NCBI GenBank assembly: GCA_015680685.1
Contig: MNCI01038350.1
Location: 71,837-135,836 of the forward strand
Reading direction: 5' to 3'
DNA: 64,000 nucleotides
Source: Gnetum montanum
Lineage: Eukaryota > Streptophyta > Gnetopsida > Gnetales > Gnetaceae
Numbering within the stretch: the stretch's first letter is position 1; every line of letters starts with the position of its first letter. Below the pieces are notes generated by a model. It saw nothing but the letters and a program-made list of their open reading frames with translations. It made no database searches and was not told the origin of the DNA. Shown piece after piece: positions 21,215 through 32,902 of this stretch. A program made the translations under genes and the position numbers.

Positions 21215-23062
21215 ATCATTGAAGGCCCTCAGTTCTTTCTACATTTTTGTTTTACACATTTTTTCACACATTTCTTTAATATTTCTTATTTTTGTTTTAC
21301 ACCATCGTTCATATTTTTACCATTTCTTTGTGTAATTACTTTATTTTTTTGTCACCCAATAAGTGTTCTGTATGGTGGCATGAATAATACCATATTGATT
21401 GCTAATGTTTGGATTTTACCTTTGAAGCATGATATTGATATTAAGGTATGGTTCTTTTGATTAAACAAGCAATGAGTCCATGTCGTTCATAGATCCATGT
21501 AATCCTATGGTCTTCCTTGGCTTGAAACTATACAATCCCTTTTTCTAATAAAATTATTAACGAATTGGTGGCTGGGTATTTCTCAAACTAAGGAAAGACT
21601 CAAAGGATTAAAAGGGTGTGACTTTAAGGGGATTCGATGCATTTGTGCTGGCTATTCTATTAAATCCTTGGATGCTTTTTCGTTGGGTTTTCTACCATTC
21701 TGACCATTCATCAAATCTCTGGAATTTGAGTGCATAAAAATAAATCTATGCATGGTGTGGTTCTCACGCAAAAAACATAGAAAAGGAAAAGCAAAAATAG
21801 CGAGAATTCAAAGCACACACCTTAGACACAATAATGAACTTGGGCTACAAGCACTGGTTATGGAACTGGAAAGACATGTTACCCATGCCTAAAGGATTCC
21901 TCTAACTAAGGCCCTTTCTTGCTTCCTGGTTCTCCATCTTGCTCTCCTTGGAATGGTGATGACTTTTTGTAGAGGCATTCTTATTACTTCAAGAGGATAG
22001 GTTGGTCAAATATGTTGATGCGAGGTCACTGAATGTGGTTTGATTGAGCCTGAATTTGGAATGAGTTCTACTTGGTCACATTAACCATAAAACACACACA
22101 AGGGACTTTACACAACCTTGTTCTTGGGTTTCCATTTCATTCCCTCCTCTCCACCTTTCTTTTCCATTTCTCACCTCACTACTAGTTTCATCATTAGACT
22201 GTATCTTGGTTGATGCATTGTTTTTCCTTGGTAATTTCTTATGGGTAAGTTTTTAACTCTTACTTCCAAATGACATTCCTAGAGCCTACAGACTCTTTGG
22301 TTTGTGGCTCTGTCAGGGCATTAAAGGCATGAGCCTGCTTTGGGGAGGACCCCACTTGCATTCTTTTTAGACGCACTTGTTAACTTATTTTTCTTAAACA
22401 TTTCTTGCAATCAAATATTTTTTGTTCCATCCCCATCCATAACATCCATTTTATTGGCACTGCCATTGTTACTTTTTATTCATCCTTTTTATTTCCTTAT
22501 ATTTTTTCAATTTTTCCTAACCCCTACACCTTAGGTAGTCACCAGTGTTAAATCTCTAGAATCAGTATCTTCCATAACCACAACTCAGCCAATGCACTTT
22601 AGATTGAGGCAAGGTATCACTTACATTGTGATTTATCTACCCTCGCTCATTTGCGACTGTGTTGTGTGTGTAGATGGTGATCATACAATAATGGACTAGG
22701 CCTAGATGAAACATTTAGGATGGATCAAAGTTGGAGCATTTACAAAAGAAGCAAGATTGATGGCATGGCTATGAATAGATAACGGAAGGTGTAATCTTGG
22801 CATCGGCAACAACATGTCTTATTCTTTTCTCTCTCTCCTTCTCTTCCAGTTGCCAAATAAGGCTAGATGTCATTATGTACAATGTTCACTTTTGTGGTCA
22901 TGAACACTAATGCTGTCATGTATTGTATTGTTGATTTGTTCATTAAGCACATTAAGTCTGTCACCCTGTTCCATCATCAATGGTCATTCAGTCAATAATC
23001 CCATACCTTTCTAATATTTTGTAAGGAACTTGAGGATGAGTTTTCATTTAGCCATAGCGGTA
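21215..23062 (+). other. G2 long 3' non-coding region
   Basis: 1.85 kb separate the integrase end from the 3' LTR. Six-frame reading shows no env-like gene and no frame longer than about 100 codons with sensible composition. Segments such as CTACAAGCACTGGTTATG (21848) and CTAAGGCCCTTTCTTGCTTC (21895) recur, reversed, in the corresponding region of G4 (38010-38060). The stretch just before the LTR (GAGGATGAGTTTTCATTTAG) matches G1. Confidence 0.7.
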
Positions 23063-23884
23063 TGATGAACCACGATATTGCATATGCGATATCACATCCA
23101 CAATATCAAATTAACCATGCGATGTTGGATACCCGATATCATGGCCCATCTCCTTCCCTATAAATAAGGGGAGGGGCCCTTGGTTTCCACATTAGATAGT
23201 TAGTCCCTTAGCCGAACTCTTGCCATTCCCCCCCCCCCAGAGTTAGAATTATTTCTGCATGCCCGTAGGAGGAGTCATAGAATGGATAGATCTTTATTTG
23301 AGAATTGTGTACCTGAGCACACTTTGTGTACAACAATAAAGATGAACTTTATGATAAACCTTGTAGCATACAGAATAGATTAACTAGTGCTAATTATTAT
23401 TTAATGATTTCTTCATTGATTAATGATTTCTCTCACCCTACAACTCTCTTAGTTAAATACACTTAGTATGATCACTTTGAGCATGCGTGTACCACTTGGT
23501 AACCCAGTGACAATCAATGTTTGGTAATCCCAGCAATGTTGCACTGGTTTAGGATGTGTACGACAAGTGGGAATGGATACTGGTGTTAGGAGTAATTAGA
23601 ACTTAGTTAATGAATAGTTAAATTAGATAAGTTACTTAGTTATCTCTCTCCCCTTGCTTACTAGTGCAAGATATAAAACACATAAAAGCCATAAAAATTA
23701 TATGCATCAAGCTTACTTAACCATACAACCATGACATACAAGTAAGTTTGGGAAGACAACGATTAACCAACCCATTATCATTCCACAAAGGCACATAGGC
23801 ACTTAGTCCTTGGAATTTGACCAAATCATGTGTGAAATGCTCCTATTCATATGGTTGAGCATAGGGCTACCTCATTGCGCATCA
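23063..23884 (+). repeat. 3' LTR of G2
   Basis: It starts TGATGAACCACGATATTG and ends TTGCGCATCA, followed by GTTAT. It aligns along its length with 14091-14884, with many transitions plus an insertion of C residues at 23230. TATA box CCTATAAATAAGG lies at about 23158. Confidence 0.92.
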
Positions 23885-23889
23885 GTTAT

Positions 23890-24250
23890 TTTGTAATAAA
23901 CTATAGTGTTAAGTATTTAATAGCAAATATTTGAAATATTGTCAATGTAAAACTATTGTTCGCCTCTGTCATTTTACTACTATTAATATCCAATTTTCAT
24001 TTGGCATCCCATGCTATAAATATGGTTATAGAGAAGCCTTCAAGGTAGTGTGTTTGGCTTTCATCCCAATGCTTTCTTCTTTCCCATTCTCTATTGTTTA
24101 TTATGTTTCTGAAATTCTCTCTGAGCTGACATAAAGATCTAGGATTCTATTTCTTGTTGGGGCTTTTCTTATTTTTCCCCAAGATATATTCTTTTGTTTT
24201 TATATTAATTTATTTTTTTACTATCATCATGAATAATCTAAAAATCACAA
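23890..24250 (+). repeat. Copia B 5' LTR, right part
   Basis: It continues the LTR after the G2 insertion and matches 28340-28695 (AATAAACTATAGTGTTAAGTA, GGAAGCCTTCAAGGTAGTG analogue, ATCATGAATAATCTAAAAATCA). It ends next to the primer-binding site. Confidence 0.85.
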
Positions 24251-24266
24251 TTGGTATTGGAGCCAA
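24251..24266 (+). other. Copia B primer-binding site
   Basis: TTGGTATTGGAGCCAA resembles the initiator tRNA-Met complementary site TTGGTATCAGAGCC of Copia elements, with two changes. Confidence 0.8.
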
Positions 24267-24311
24267 ACTCTTTTGTGGTGGTTTTTTTGTGGTGTTTTTT
24301 GATATTAGGGT

Positions 24312-25110
24312 ATGGAAAACTTCGCAAAAATTAAAATTAAAAAATTCTTTGGCAATGATTACAAATTTTGGAGAATGTGCATAGAGGATCCTCTTATTAG
24401 CAAAGATCTCTAGCAAGTAATTACTTATTCAGAGCCTACTACTATTACAGATTCAGACTAGGAGGCCTTGGATAGAAAGGAATGAAGCAGAATTCATTTG
24501 TATCTCTCTCATTCAGTGCTGGTCAATGTTTCTAGAGTTCTAATTTCCAAATATTTTTGGGACAAATTAAAAAAATTATACTAAACAAAATTGGTTGTTA
24601 ACAAATTATTTCATAGGAGGAATTTACACACACTCAAGATGCTTAAAGGTATGTTAATTACTGATCATTTAAGTATCTTCAACGATATCATGATGCAACT
24701 TGAAGCAGTTGAAGATAACATGAAAGAGGAAGATCATTGTATGTATCTTTTAGAGTCTCTTCCTGAGTCTTGGAATACTTTTGTAATGTCAATGAGTAAT
24801 TTTGTGTCAATTTTTAATTTTCATACTATTGTAGCCCCACTCCTTAGTGAAGAAAGTAGAATTAAAAGGCCTTCCCCTATTCAAAGTGATCTTTTCCTTG
24901 CCAAAAACTCCAACTTAATTTTGAATTAATGCCCATAGTTTAAAACTCCTAGATCCCAGAAAAAGTCCACAAAACAAATATGTTGGAATTATGGAAAGAT
25001 TTATCATCTTAAAAAATATTGTAAAGTAATAAATAAAGGAAAAGAATCTACAAATAATAATAATGATGATGAAATTCCTCCTTCTCATTAAGAGGGAGAT
25101 TTGTATGTGG
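24312..25110 (+). pseudogene. Copia B gag
   Basis: The ATG at 24312 is followed by an N-terminal Copia capsid stretch (ENFAKIKIKKFFGNDYKFWR in one frame). 24591-24929 contains MLITDHLSIFNDIMMQLEAV and EDHCMYLLESLPESWNTFV, standard Copia gag motifs. The zinc knuckle at about 24981-25022 reads CWNYGKIYHLKKYC, with the second Cys changed to Tyr. Stops at 24417, 24462, 24583 and 24927 break it. Confidence 0.82.
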
Positions 25111-25119
25111 TGTCATCAA

Positions 25120-25550
25120 TTGATGACACTAAGAGAGTTTCTTGGTAAATTGATTCTGGTTCTTCCTATCACTATACCCCACACCTTAAATGGTTTTGTG
25201 AATGCTTTGTTTATAATCTCAGTGTGATCAAACTAGGTCATGATAGTATTTACGATGTTGTTGGGTATGGTAAAGTTAAAATCAAATTTAAGGATGGAAC
25301 CATTAAAACTATATTTCATGTTCGCCATGTACCTAAACTCACAATGAGTCTCCTATTTTTGAGTGAGTTAGATTTTTCAAGTCTAACTATCATATTTAGT
25401 GAAGAAAAATGTAACATTTTGCAAGGTTCTTTATCTCTAACCACTAGTGTAAAGGTAGAAATACTTTATCAGTTAGAAGCAAGAACGTTGCAGCACAACT
25501 TCAATATGATAGCTATTACTAACTTTCATTCAAGCATTTATCTTTAGCAC
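25120..25550 (+). pseudogene. Copia B protease
   Basis: The motif W-stop-IDSGSSYHYTPH at 25144-25182 keeps the catalytic DSG. VIKLGHDSIYDVVGYGKVKI and FHVRHVPKLTMSLLFLSELD follow in an open frame to 25545. It is nearly the same as Copia A, which supports common family membership. Confidence 0.82.
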
Positions 25551-26370
25551 AGAACATTGTATTTAAGTGAAAAAGGTTTAAAGGAACTACATAAAAAAAG
25601 ATAAAATTAACCTTACAAAAGAATCTCTAAATTTTTATCATCATTGCCTACTTGGTAAACAAACATGTTCAAGATTTCCAAGAAGTAATGCTAAAGTTAA
25701 TCAAGTGTTAGAGTTAATACATAGTAACGTATGTGAATGAGTTAAGTACTTTCAAACATTTTGACTTGGAGATGCTACATATTATGTTTCATTCATTGAT
25801 GATTTTTCAAGGAAATCTTGGATCTATTTAATGAAACATAAGTTTGAAGTGTTTGAAAAATTTAAATAGTTAAAAGCTCTTGTTGAAAATTATTCAGGAA
25901 AGAAAATCAAGGTTCTCTGAATAGGTAATGGTGATGAATTTTTCTCCCATGCTTTTAATAATTTTTGTAAAGAACATGACATATATAGGTAAAAGACTAT
26001 TCCATGAACTCTTGAACATAATAGAGTAGTTGAATGTTTTAATAGAACATTTCTACAAAGAATCATATGCATGCTAAGTGATGCTAGTCCATGTAAATGT
26101 TTATGGGTTGAAGCTGCAATGACTATTTACTATCTTATCAACAGGTCTCCATTCTTTGTAATTGATGGAAAGATTTTAGAAGAAACATGGAGTGGCAAGT
26201 CTCTTAATTTGAATTATCTTTGAGTTTTTGGATGTGAAGCTTATGTTCGCATTCCAAAAATTAATAGATCAAAATTAGACTATAAGTTTGTAAGATGTAT
26301 TTTCCTTAGTTATGGTAATGGTGTTAACACTTATAAGTTGTACAACCTAGAAACATAGAGGGTTATCTAT
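25551..26370 (+). pseudogene. Copia B integrase
   Basis: The GAG-pre-integrase remnant (YLSEKGLKEL, HHCLLGKQTC) precedes the core. FIDDFSRKSWIYLMKHKFEV (25793) and VVECFNRTFLQ (26027) are visible, and the central catalytic segment reads IGNGDEFFSHAF after a TGA. The C-terminal part CEAYVRIPKINRSKLDYKF and YKLYNLET follows. Several TGA and TAG stops interrupt it. Confidence 0.8.
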
Positions 26371-27300
26371 AGTTGTGATGTTGTATTTAGAGAGTCTTGC
26401 AAACATATTATGCACAATCTCTCTAAATTCAAAGGGTCATTCTCCCTTGGCAAGAGATATTACTCCTAACCAACAAGATGATGTGCATAATATACAAGAC
26501 ACAAGTACAAGGAAAGATGAAAGTGAAGATGAGGAAATCAAGTATCAACATTATGCTCCATCAACATTACAACCCTTAAGATGGTCTGGTTACATAAGAA
26601 AATTACCCACTCAATTTGAAGATCAAATTCTAATCGTTGAAGTTGAACCACTTACTTATGATGAAGCATGTACATCTCTTTATCATAAAGAATGAAAGTG
26701 AGCAATGGATGATGAAATGTCTACTATTCATAAGAATAAGACATAGGAATTGGTTGAACTTCCATCTAACAGAAAACCAATTGGATGTAAGTCGATGTTT
26801 AGAATTAAAGTTGGTGACTAGTTTAAAGCATGTCTTGTTGCAAAGGGTTATTCCAAAAAGAAGGGAATTGATTATGGTGAAATCATCTCCCTTGTGGTAA
26901 AATTAACATCCATTAGATCATTATTATCAATAGCAGCAACTTATGATCTAGAACTTGAACAAATGAATGTAAAAACTACTTTTCTCAATGGTGATATTGA
27001 GGAGGAAATATATATGCTTCAACCTAAATTATATGAAGTGAAAGGAAAAGAACATATGGTGTGTCGATTACTAAGATCATTGTATGAGCTCAAACAAGTA
27101 CCAAGAATGTGGAATAAAAAATTTAATGAACACATGTTAAATATTGGCTTCATTAGAAGTTAGGAAGACTTCTACTTATATGTCAAAAATAAAAATAGAA
27201 AACTCTTAAGTTTACTACCATATTTTGATGACATGTTAATAGCAAGAAGAGACATAGATGAAATTAAGAAGTTGAAACAACTTCTTTCTTCTTGGTAAAA
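26371..27300 (+). pseudogene. Copia B linker and reverse transcriptase, N-terminal part
   Basis: An acidic linker (QDTSTRKDESEDEEIKYQH) leads to the start of reverse transcriptase. 26894-27163 reads LTSIRSLLSIAATYDLELEQ, then MNVKTTFLNGDIEEEIYMLQ and LRSLYELKQVPRMWNKKFNE. The catalytic YVDD strand near 27222 is degraded to PYFDDML. Frame breaks occur near 26700, 26830 and 27163. Confidence 0.83.
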
Positions 27301-28200
27301 GATGAAAGATATTAGTGTTCCTAAAAGGATTTTGGACATGGAAATTACAAGAAACATAGCTAATAACAAACTTTGGGTTGGAAAATCTACATATGTGCAA
27401 AATAACTTTAAAAGATATAACATGGAAGATTGTAAGCCTCTGGAAACACCCTTTAAAACTAGGATGAAACACTTAATTAAACAATGCCCCAAGACATATG
27501 ATGAAAAAGAGCTCATGATAAAAATTTCATATGCTAATGCTTTCAATAGTTTGATGTATGTAATGGTCACTACTAGACCTGATATTGCATATATTATTGG
27601 AAAAATTAGTAGGTATATGTCTAATCTAGGGAAACAACACTGGATTATTGTAAAATAAGTTTTCTGATGTCTTCATGATACTATGAACTTTATATTTGTT
27701 ATCAAAGTAATTCATCCATTCTACAAGGGTATGTGGATATTGACTAGGGTGGGGATTTGGAAAACAAAAAATTAACCAGTGCATATGTGTTTAATATCTT
27801 TGGTGATGCTACTATCTCTTGGAAAAGCTAATTGCAATATTGCATAGCTCAATCTACTACTGAAGCAGAATATGTTGTTCCAAACCTAGCTAGTTAAGAA
27901 GCAAGATGGCTTCAAAGATTAGTAGTTGAATTTGGAATTCATAAAAAAATTATGAAAATTGGTTGTGATAACCAAAGTGCAATTTATATATCCAAGAATT
28001 CCACTTTCCATAGTAGGGTGAAGCATATAGAAATACAATATCACTATATTTGAGAGTAGATAAATGAAAAAAGAATTCTTCTTGAAAAAATTAAGATAGA
28101 AGAGAATCCTATTGATATGATGACAAAATCTTTATATTCTAAAATATTTTTATGGTGTTGAATAGTTGTTGGTATCATGGAAGGTGATATCATCTAAATT
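27301..28200 (+). pseudogene. Copia B reverse transcriptase C-terminus and RNase H
   Basis: MKDISVPKRILDMEITRNIA to TTRPDIAYIIGKISRYMSNL (27302-27658) is the thumb and connection. The RNase H follows: AEYVVPNLAS, then ARWLQRLVVEFGIHKKI and CDNQSAIYISKNSTFHSRVKH (27860-28035). It ends with LEKIKIEENPIDMMTKSLYS. The catalytic positions C-D-N-Q-S-A are intact, but stops (27656, 27896, 28050) break the frame. Confidence 0.83.
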
Positions 28201-28227
28201 CTAGATTAGGATTCATGGCAACTTTGG

Positions 28228-28243
28228 CTTCAAAAGGGAGAAG
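28228..28243 (+). other. Copia B polypurine tract
   Basis: GGCTTCAAAAGGGAGAAG immediately precedes the 3' LTR and has the purine-rich composition needed for plus-strand priming. Confidence 0.7.
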
Positions 28244-28695
28244 TATAAGCGAAGGCAACTGCCATTGACATAAGCTCAAATACTATCGTCTCATTAATGA
28301 CAAGCAATATCTTTTTTGTAATTGTATGGTACAATAGTTATGTTGCAATAAATTGTAGTGTTAAGTATTTACTTTTAGATATTTGAAATATAGTCAATGT
28401 AAAACTATTGTTCATCTTGTCATTTTACTATTGTTAATATCTAGTTTTCATTTGGCATCTCATGCTATGAATACGATTACAAGGAAGCCTTCAAGGTAGT
28501 GTGTTTGGCTTTCAACCTAATGCTTTCTTCTTTCCCATTCTTTGTTTTTCCTTGTGTTTCAGAAATTCTCTTTGAGCTAAAATAAAGATCCAGGAGCCTA
28601 TTTCTTACTAGGGTTTTTTTCCCTAGGATATATTCTTGTATTTTTCTATTGATTTATTTTTTTTTACTATTATCATGAACAATCTAAAAATCATA
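28244..28695 (+). repeat. Copia B 3' LTR
   Basis: It matches the split 5' LTR through its length and ends AATCATA before GTATC, the possible target duplication. The start is uncertain by a few bases. Confidence 0.82.
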
Positions 28696-28700
28696 GTATC

Positions 28701-30480
28701 AAAGGTAAATGTAATTGAATCTTTAAAAAAATGTAACCTAATAATAATTAAATATAGAAATATCTTTCATGTAAATAAAAATGAGATAAAATTACTCCAA
28801 TGAAAAAATGCTTATAAAAATACATTTTGTTAGATACAATCTATCAAGGATTTCGACAAGGTTTTAAAAAAAGTAAAATTTCTTAAACAAATACTTATGC
28901 AATAAGCTAAAGAAAGAAAAACTCATGCAACAAAACCCTAGCAATCTATAGCCATGGAACAACACTACTAAACCATAAGGCTATTTTTTAGTATCATGGA
29001 CCTAATTTATCATTGTTGTAATTCTTCAACACACCATTTTTAGATACAAATACAATGTGAAATGTTGGAAACACAAAGAGGAAAATCCTCCTTTTCACTT
29101 TAAATATTTCATTGGAACCTCACCAACATACTTTCAAGTATTAATTATACAATTTCATAAAAACCACCATGCAAACTTGTCACCAATTCTAGTTGTAGCA
29201 CAACAGAACCTAATGTGGTTTGGCATTGTCAATAATGTTGATGCAAAATAGCAAAAAGTAATGAATTCTGCACATGAGCAAGAGAGACACCCTAATCTAG
29301 AGAGTTCTATGATCATATAGCCCTCTGCACACAATGTTGTAAATATTCTTACTATTTGCATTGCATTTCTTAAATGGTTTCTAATTCAACATCACTTTCT
29401 CTCTATACTAGAGTAGAAGAGAGGAATAATAAAATAATGTAACCCTTACCAAAAGTTTCCTCTTATCTGGATGCTAACTTAATCTCTCTACACTAGGTCC
29501 TTTTTATCATATGTAGCTACACTACCACATCAACATGTTTGAAGCTTATTATATAGATATTATGTTATTTCAACATGTTTTAAGGTTGTGCACCATGGTA
29601 TAAAATACCTTTTGATGATAAGGTTATAGGTGGGTTCAATTTCTCCCTCTACTTCTGCCTTTAGGTATGCCACTATCAAAATAACTTTATGATAACACTC
29701 TTATTTAATGTGTCAAATCTAGCCTTGTGTTACCCACTTCTATGTTTATTTTACTTTAAAAAAATATGTATAAAGGTTATCATATTCATGTTATACCATA
29801 ACTAATATGATGCATAAGGAAAGATAGACTATTTTGTAGAAAAAGACTTAGTTCTTAATACATGTTTTTCTTATGAATACATTTCTTAATGTGAAATGGT
29901 TGTCATAGAATTTGATTCTTATTCTATAGTAAGTGTGAATTATGAAAATCAACAATATGTATTTTTCCTAGTATAATAGATTACATATGCTTTTTGCACT
30001 TTCCATGGAGTTGGTGCTACCAATCTTCAATATATAGACCAATTGAACATATATATTTAACTATTAAGATCCTATGAATTCTTGGCCCTATTTTTTTTAT
30101 TAGGATAGATGGGACTGGATTTAATTAATCGATGCAAGTTTAGTAGTGACTTTCAGTTAATCATTTCAATGTAACCTTTGCTAGATTGATCTTACTATTA
30201 GTTGATTTTCTTAAAATTGTAACACCTACATTTTTAATTACAACTAATTATTGACTTTATAAAATCTTTAAAATAAATTCTTTTGAGTTTATGATAATTT
30301 TTATCATGGTTTTCATCCTAACAAGATAGTGATTAAAAGCTCTTATTCTAAATTATTTTCTCATCTCTTACATGATTATACAAAGATACATAAATATTTT
30401 TTTAATACATGTAGTAGAACAATTTATTAAAAATACTAATGATATGATAATAGAGTATTGTGCAGACTCACTACTCATCA
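28701..30480. other. AT-rich region; possible remnant 5' LTR at about 29616-30480
   Basis: No gene is seen. The right end reads CTACTCATCA at 30471-30480 directly before a decayed primer site, so an old LTR of the Athila-like family ends here. A TGATGA at about 29616 would give an 865-bp LTR, but I cannot confirm it because no partner LTR exists in the window. 28701-29615 shows nothing recognisable. Confidence 0.4.
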
Positions 30481-32160
30481 TTTGACATCATTATTAGGGA
30501 TGATGCTAGTAATTTAGTTTAGTTAGTACTATATATGATCATTGTTAAGGTTTCGAAGATTTATTTTTTGGAATATTTAATATCACTTAATTCACATATA
30601 CTAATTTAATCATGTCTACTTCTCATAAATCCAACAACCCACCATTAGATGGAAATTGGACAATAGGCATTGACATAAACATTCATGATGACTTAAATGG
30701 GCCTTATTAAGTAAGGGTCACTAATGCTCATCAAGACTCTTACTTTTTTTTTACTATACATTTATTTTTTACTTGGATGAACAAATGCAATGGATGGAAT
30801 TACAAGAAAATATCATGCTATTACTTGATAGAGAAGATTCATCCATGCTCACAACAATACTTATATGGATTGGAGTCAGGCATGCTTCACCTAGCTATCA
30901 TGTTGATAAACATATGTCAAAACTATACTAGCTGACAAAGGCCTAGTGATAAATAAATTGTTAGATAGAGGCTAAATACAAGCATGATAATGGCAAGTAT
31001 GTTATCCCTATGATACCTCAATCAAAAAAAGAGGATACAAACTATTAGTCTAGGAGGTTTCACTATCTTTGACAATTAGGATTTAGAGCACCCAAGGCAA
31101 TAGTCAACCTTAGTAGATAGTATTTGATAGCTAGGTTTCAAAATAAGGAGGAATTCAAGGACTATGACCTCTATCAAAGCCAAAGTATAAGTACAAGAGG
31201 ACCAATGAAGAAGACTAAGTTGACATGGTTCTCCTAGCTCATCATCTTCCTCTTTGTCTTCTATATTTAGCTTTGATAAGAATGAACATGGATGAAGTGC
31301 TAGAGTCCCAAATAGAAATTAAGAGAGATATCTTAATGAAAACTATAAGAGATATCCTAATAGGCACATAGACCATGATCATGATATAGGTTAGGAAAGG
31401 ATACATAGAAGAGAAATAAGAATGGACCATCACAAGAGGACAAGCAAGGATCATGATTGTAATGATGACTTTGACTTGCCAAATAAAGATGATGAATGGC
31501 CATTGGCAATGAGAAGCATGATTTAGATTCCTAATGTAGTGAGAATTCCTATCAAGCATCAGAAGTAGAGTCTCATCAAGTAGCTAGATATGAAAAACAT
31601 TTCAAAGTTTAAGAGATGCTATAATTCAAATCCACAACATTACTTGAAAGTATTCCATGATGTCCATGCCTTGAAAAACATCAAATGAAAAATGATAAAA
31701 GCTTAAACAATTTTCTAGAACACTTATTAAGGAAGTCAAATACTTGTATAAGATGATAAAGGCTAATTCAATCTATTAGTGGATCATGATGCTTACAATT
31801 TTTAATAAAAAGTACTAGATTTACTTAACAATACCAAATCTAAGAAAGAAAATTCAAGGATAGAAGCAAGGAAATCATGAGTTCCTTGATGCAACCTTGA
31901 GTAGGTAATAGTGTTTATTGCACTAATGTTTAGCTCATGGATCTTTTCAAAAGGAACAGCTATTTCATATTTTAGATGGGTTAAGGAGCTTAATTAAAGA
32001 GACCATTATGATCTATGTTCAAAGAAGATTTTCAAAACTAACGATCCATAAGATCTAAAGGTTAATAGATCAAGTAATCAAAAAAGATGGAGAACATAGA
32101 AAGAGAGAGTGCACAGAAGAGTACAATAGGGATCATTCCTATTAATAATTAAATTATATA
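30481..32160 (+). pseudogene. G3: old Athila-like gag fragment with primer site
   Basis: TTTGACATCATTATTAGGGA at 30481-30500 matches the family primer site at diverged positions. An ATG at 30614 (MSTSHKSNNPPLDGN) parallels the MSSSSHKS start of G2. A serine- and arginine-rich linker is present near 31240-31460, and the gag core at about 31590 reads MKNISKFKRCYNSNPQHYL then VFHDVHALKNIK, matching G2 MNNIPRFEGGYN and FHDVCALQNIE. Dense stops and indels show it is older than G1, G2 and G4. Homology is lost after about 32160, with no pol. Confidence 0.7.
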
Positions 32161-32759
32161 TCCTAGAAATAAATATTGTTAATAATCTTAATATTAAGAA
32201 ACATCATATACCATTCCATCATATAATAAATATTTTATCTCAGAAGTATGCAACATAAGATACGATGGCCTAGGCATAAATTTTCATCAACTATCATGCT
32301 TCTTTCCAAGGCTTTAAGAAAATCATGAATGTAAAACTAATGTACTAGGGGTTGCAAGCTCAATGGTGACAAAAAATCAATGGAGCTACAATGTAGATTT
32401 GCATGTGAAACAAGATTTGTAGGCATAATGGAAATAGTGCATTAACAACAAAAAAAGGTGGATTTGTACTATAATAAGTAACAATGATAGAAGATTCATT
32501 TTTAGCCCAATAGGTAGCATTGATAGTGGAAGCAAAAATATCAAGTTTGTAGGAGTTTTAGTGTGACAAAATGATGAACATGTAGCAATAGTGAATAGGT
32601 CTACAAATGCTATAAAAGAGGGAAAAAATTGGAATGTAAGTTATAGAAAGCTTGCAGTCATTTCTACCATGGAAGTATAGGATTTATAACTAATAGCAAA
32701 AAACAAAGTGCATTCATATTATGGGCTCTCTAGAGTAGGGTAAGTGAAGGAGTGGGATG
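32161..32759. other. AT-rich region without recognisable gene
   Basis: No reading frame or repeat with clear family resemblance. It lies between the G3 gag remnant and the Copia C 3' LTR, whose left end I cannot place exactly. Confidence 0.5.
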
Positions 32760-32880
32760 AGTGATAGAGTTTTTCTATTACTCTTGTAATGGAGATCACT
32801 CTCATTGGCAATAATAATCATTCCCATCCATTACAGCATCGTTGATCATGGATACTAGATGTGCTATAATGCATATAAAT

Positions 32881-32902
32881 CCAACATTCTCCCACTTGCC
32901 CA
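32881..32902 (-). other. Copia C polypurine tract and 3' LTR start
   Basis: On the minus strand the sequence reads GGCAAGTGGGAGAATGTTGG, a purine tract followed by the TGTTGG start usual for Copia LTRs. A TATA-like TTTATATGC follows inside the LTR. Confidence 0.75.

Larger units (their letters stand above)
14091..23884 (+). mobile_element. Gypsy G2: full-length Athila-like retrotransposon
   Basis: The 9794-bp element has LTRs 14091-14884 and 23063-23884 and a perfect GTTAT duplication at 14086-14090 and 23885-23889. Order: primer site, gag with an extra N-terminal domain, protease, reverse transcriptase, RNase H, integrase, then a 1.85-kb non-coding 3' region. Protease through integrase order defines Gypsy. 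No chromodomain follows the integrase, and together with primer-site type and gag style this points to the Athila/Tat side. Many stops and some frameshifts make it non-autonomous today. It sits inside the 5' LTR of Copia B. Confidence 0.92.
13988..28695 (+). mobile_element. Copia B: LTR retrotransposon interrupted in its 5' LTR by Gypsy G2
   Basis: The 5' LTR (13988-14090 plus 23890-24250) and 3' LTR (28244-28695) share long stretches (GAAGGCAACT, CAATAGTTAT, TGTCAATGTAAAACTATTG, GGAAGCCTTCAAGGTAGTG). Without the insertion the element is about 4.9 kb. The primer-binding site, gag, protease, integrase, reverse transcriptase, RNase H and polypurine tract follow in Copia order. GTATC at 13983-13987 and 28696-28700 is a possible target duplication, although the outermost LTR bases do not align cleanly. 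All domains are degraded. Confidence 0.88.

Noticed and set aside
21152-21460. A 100-codon hydrophobic frame as an env-like gene of G2
   Set aside because: It overlaps the integrase end in another frame, is T-rich low-complexity, and has no counterpart in G4.
31242-31559. Minus-strand 105-codon frame
   Set aside because: It is the antisense shadow of the Ser/Arg-rich linker in the old gag G3.
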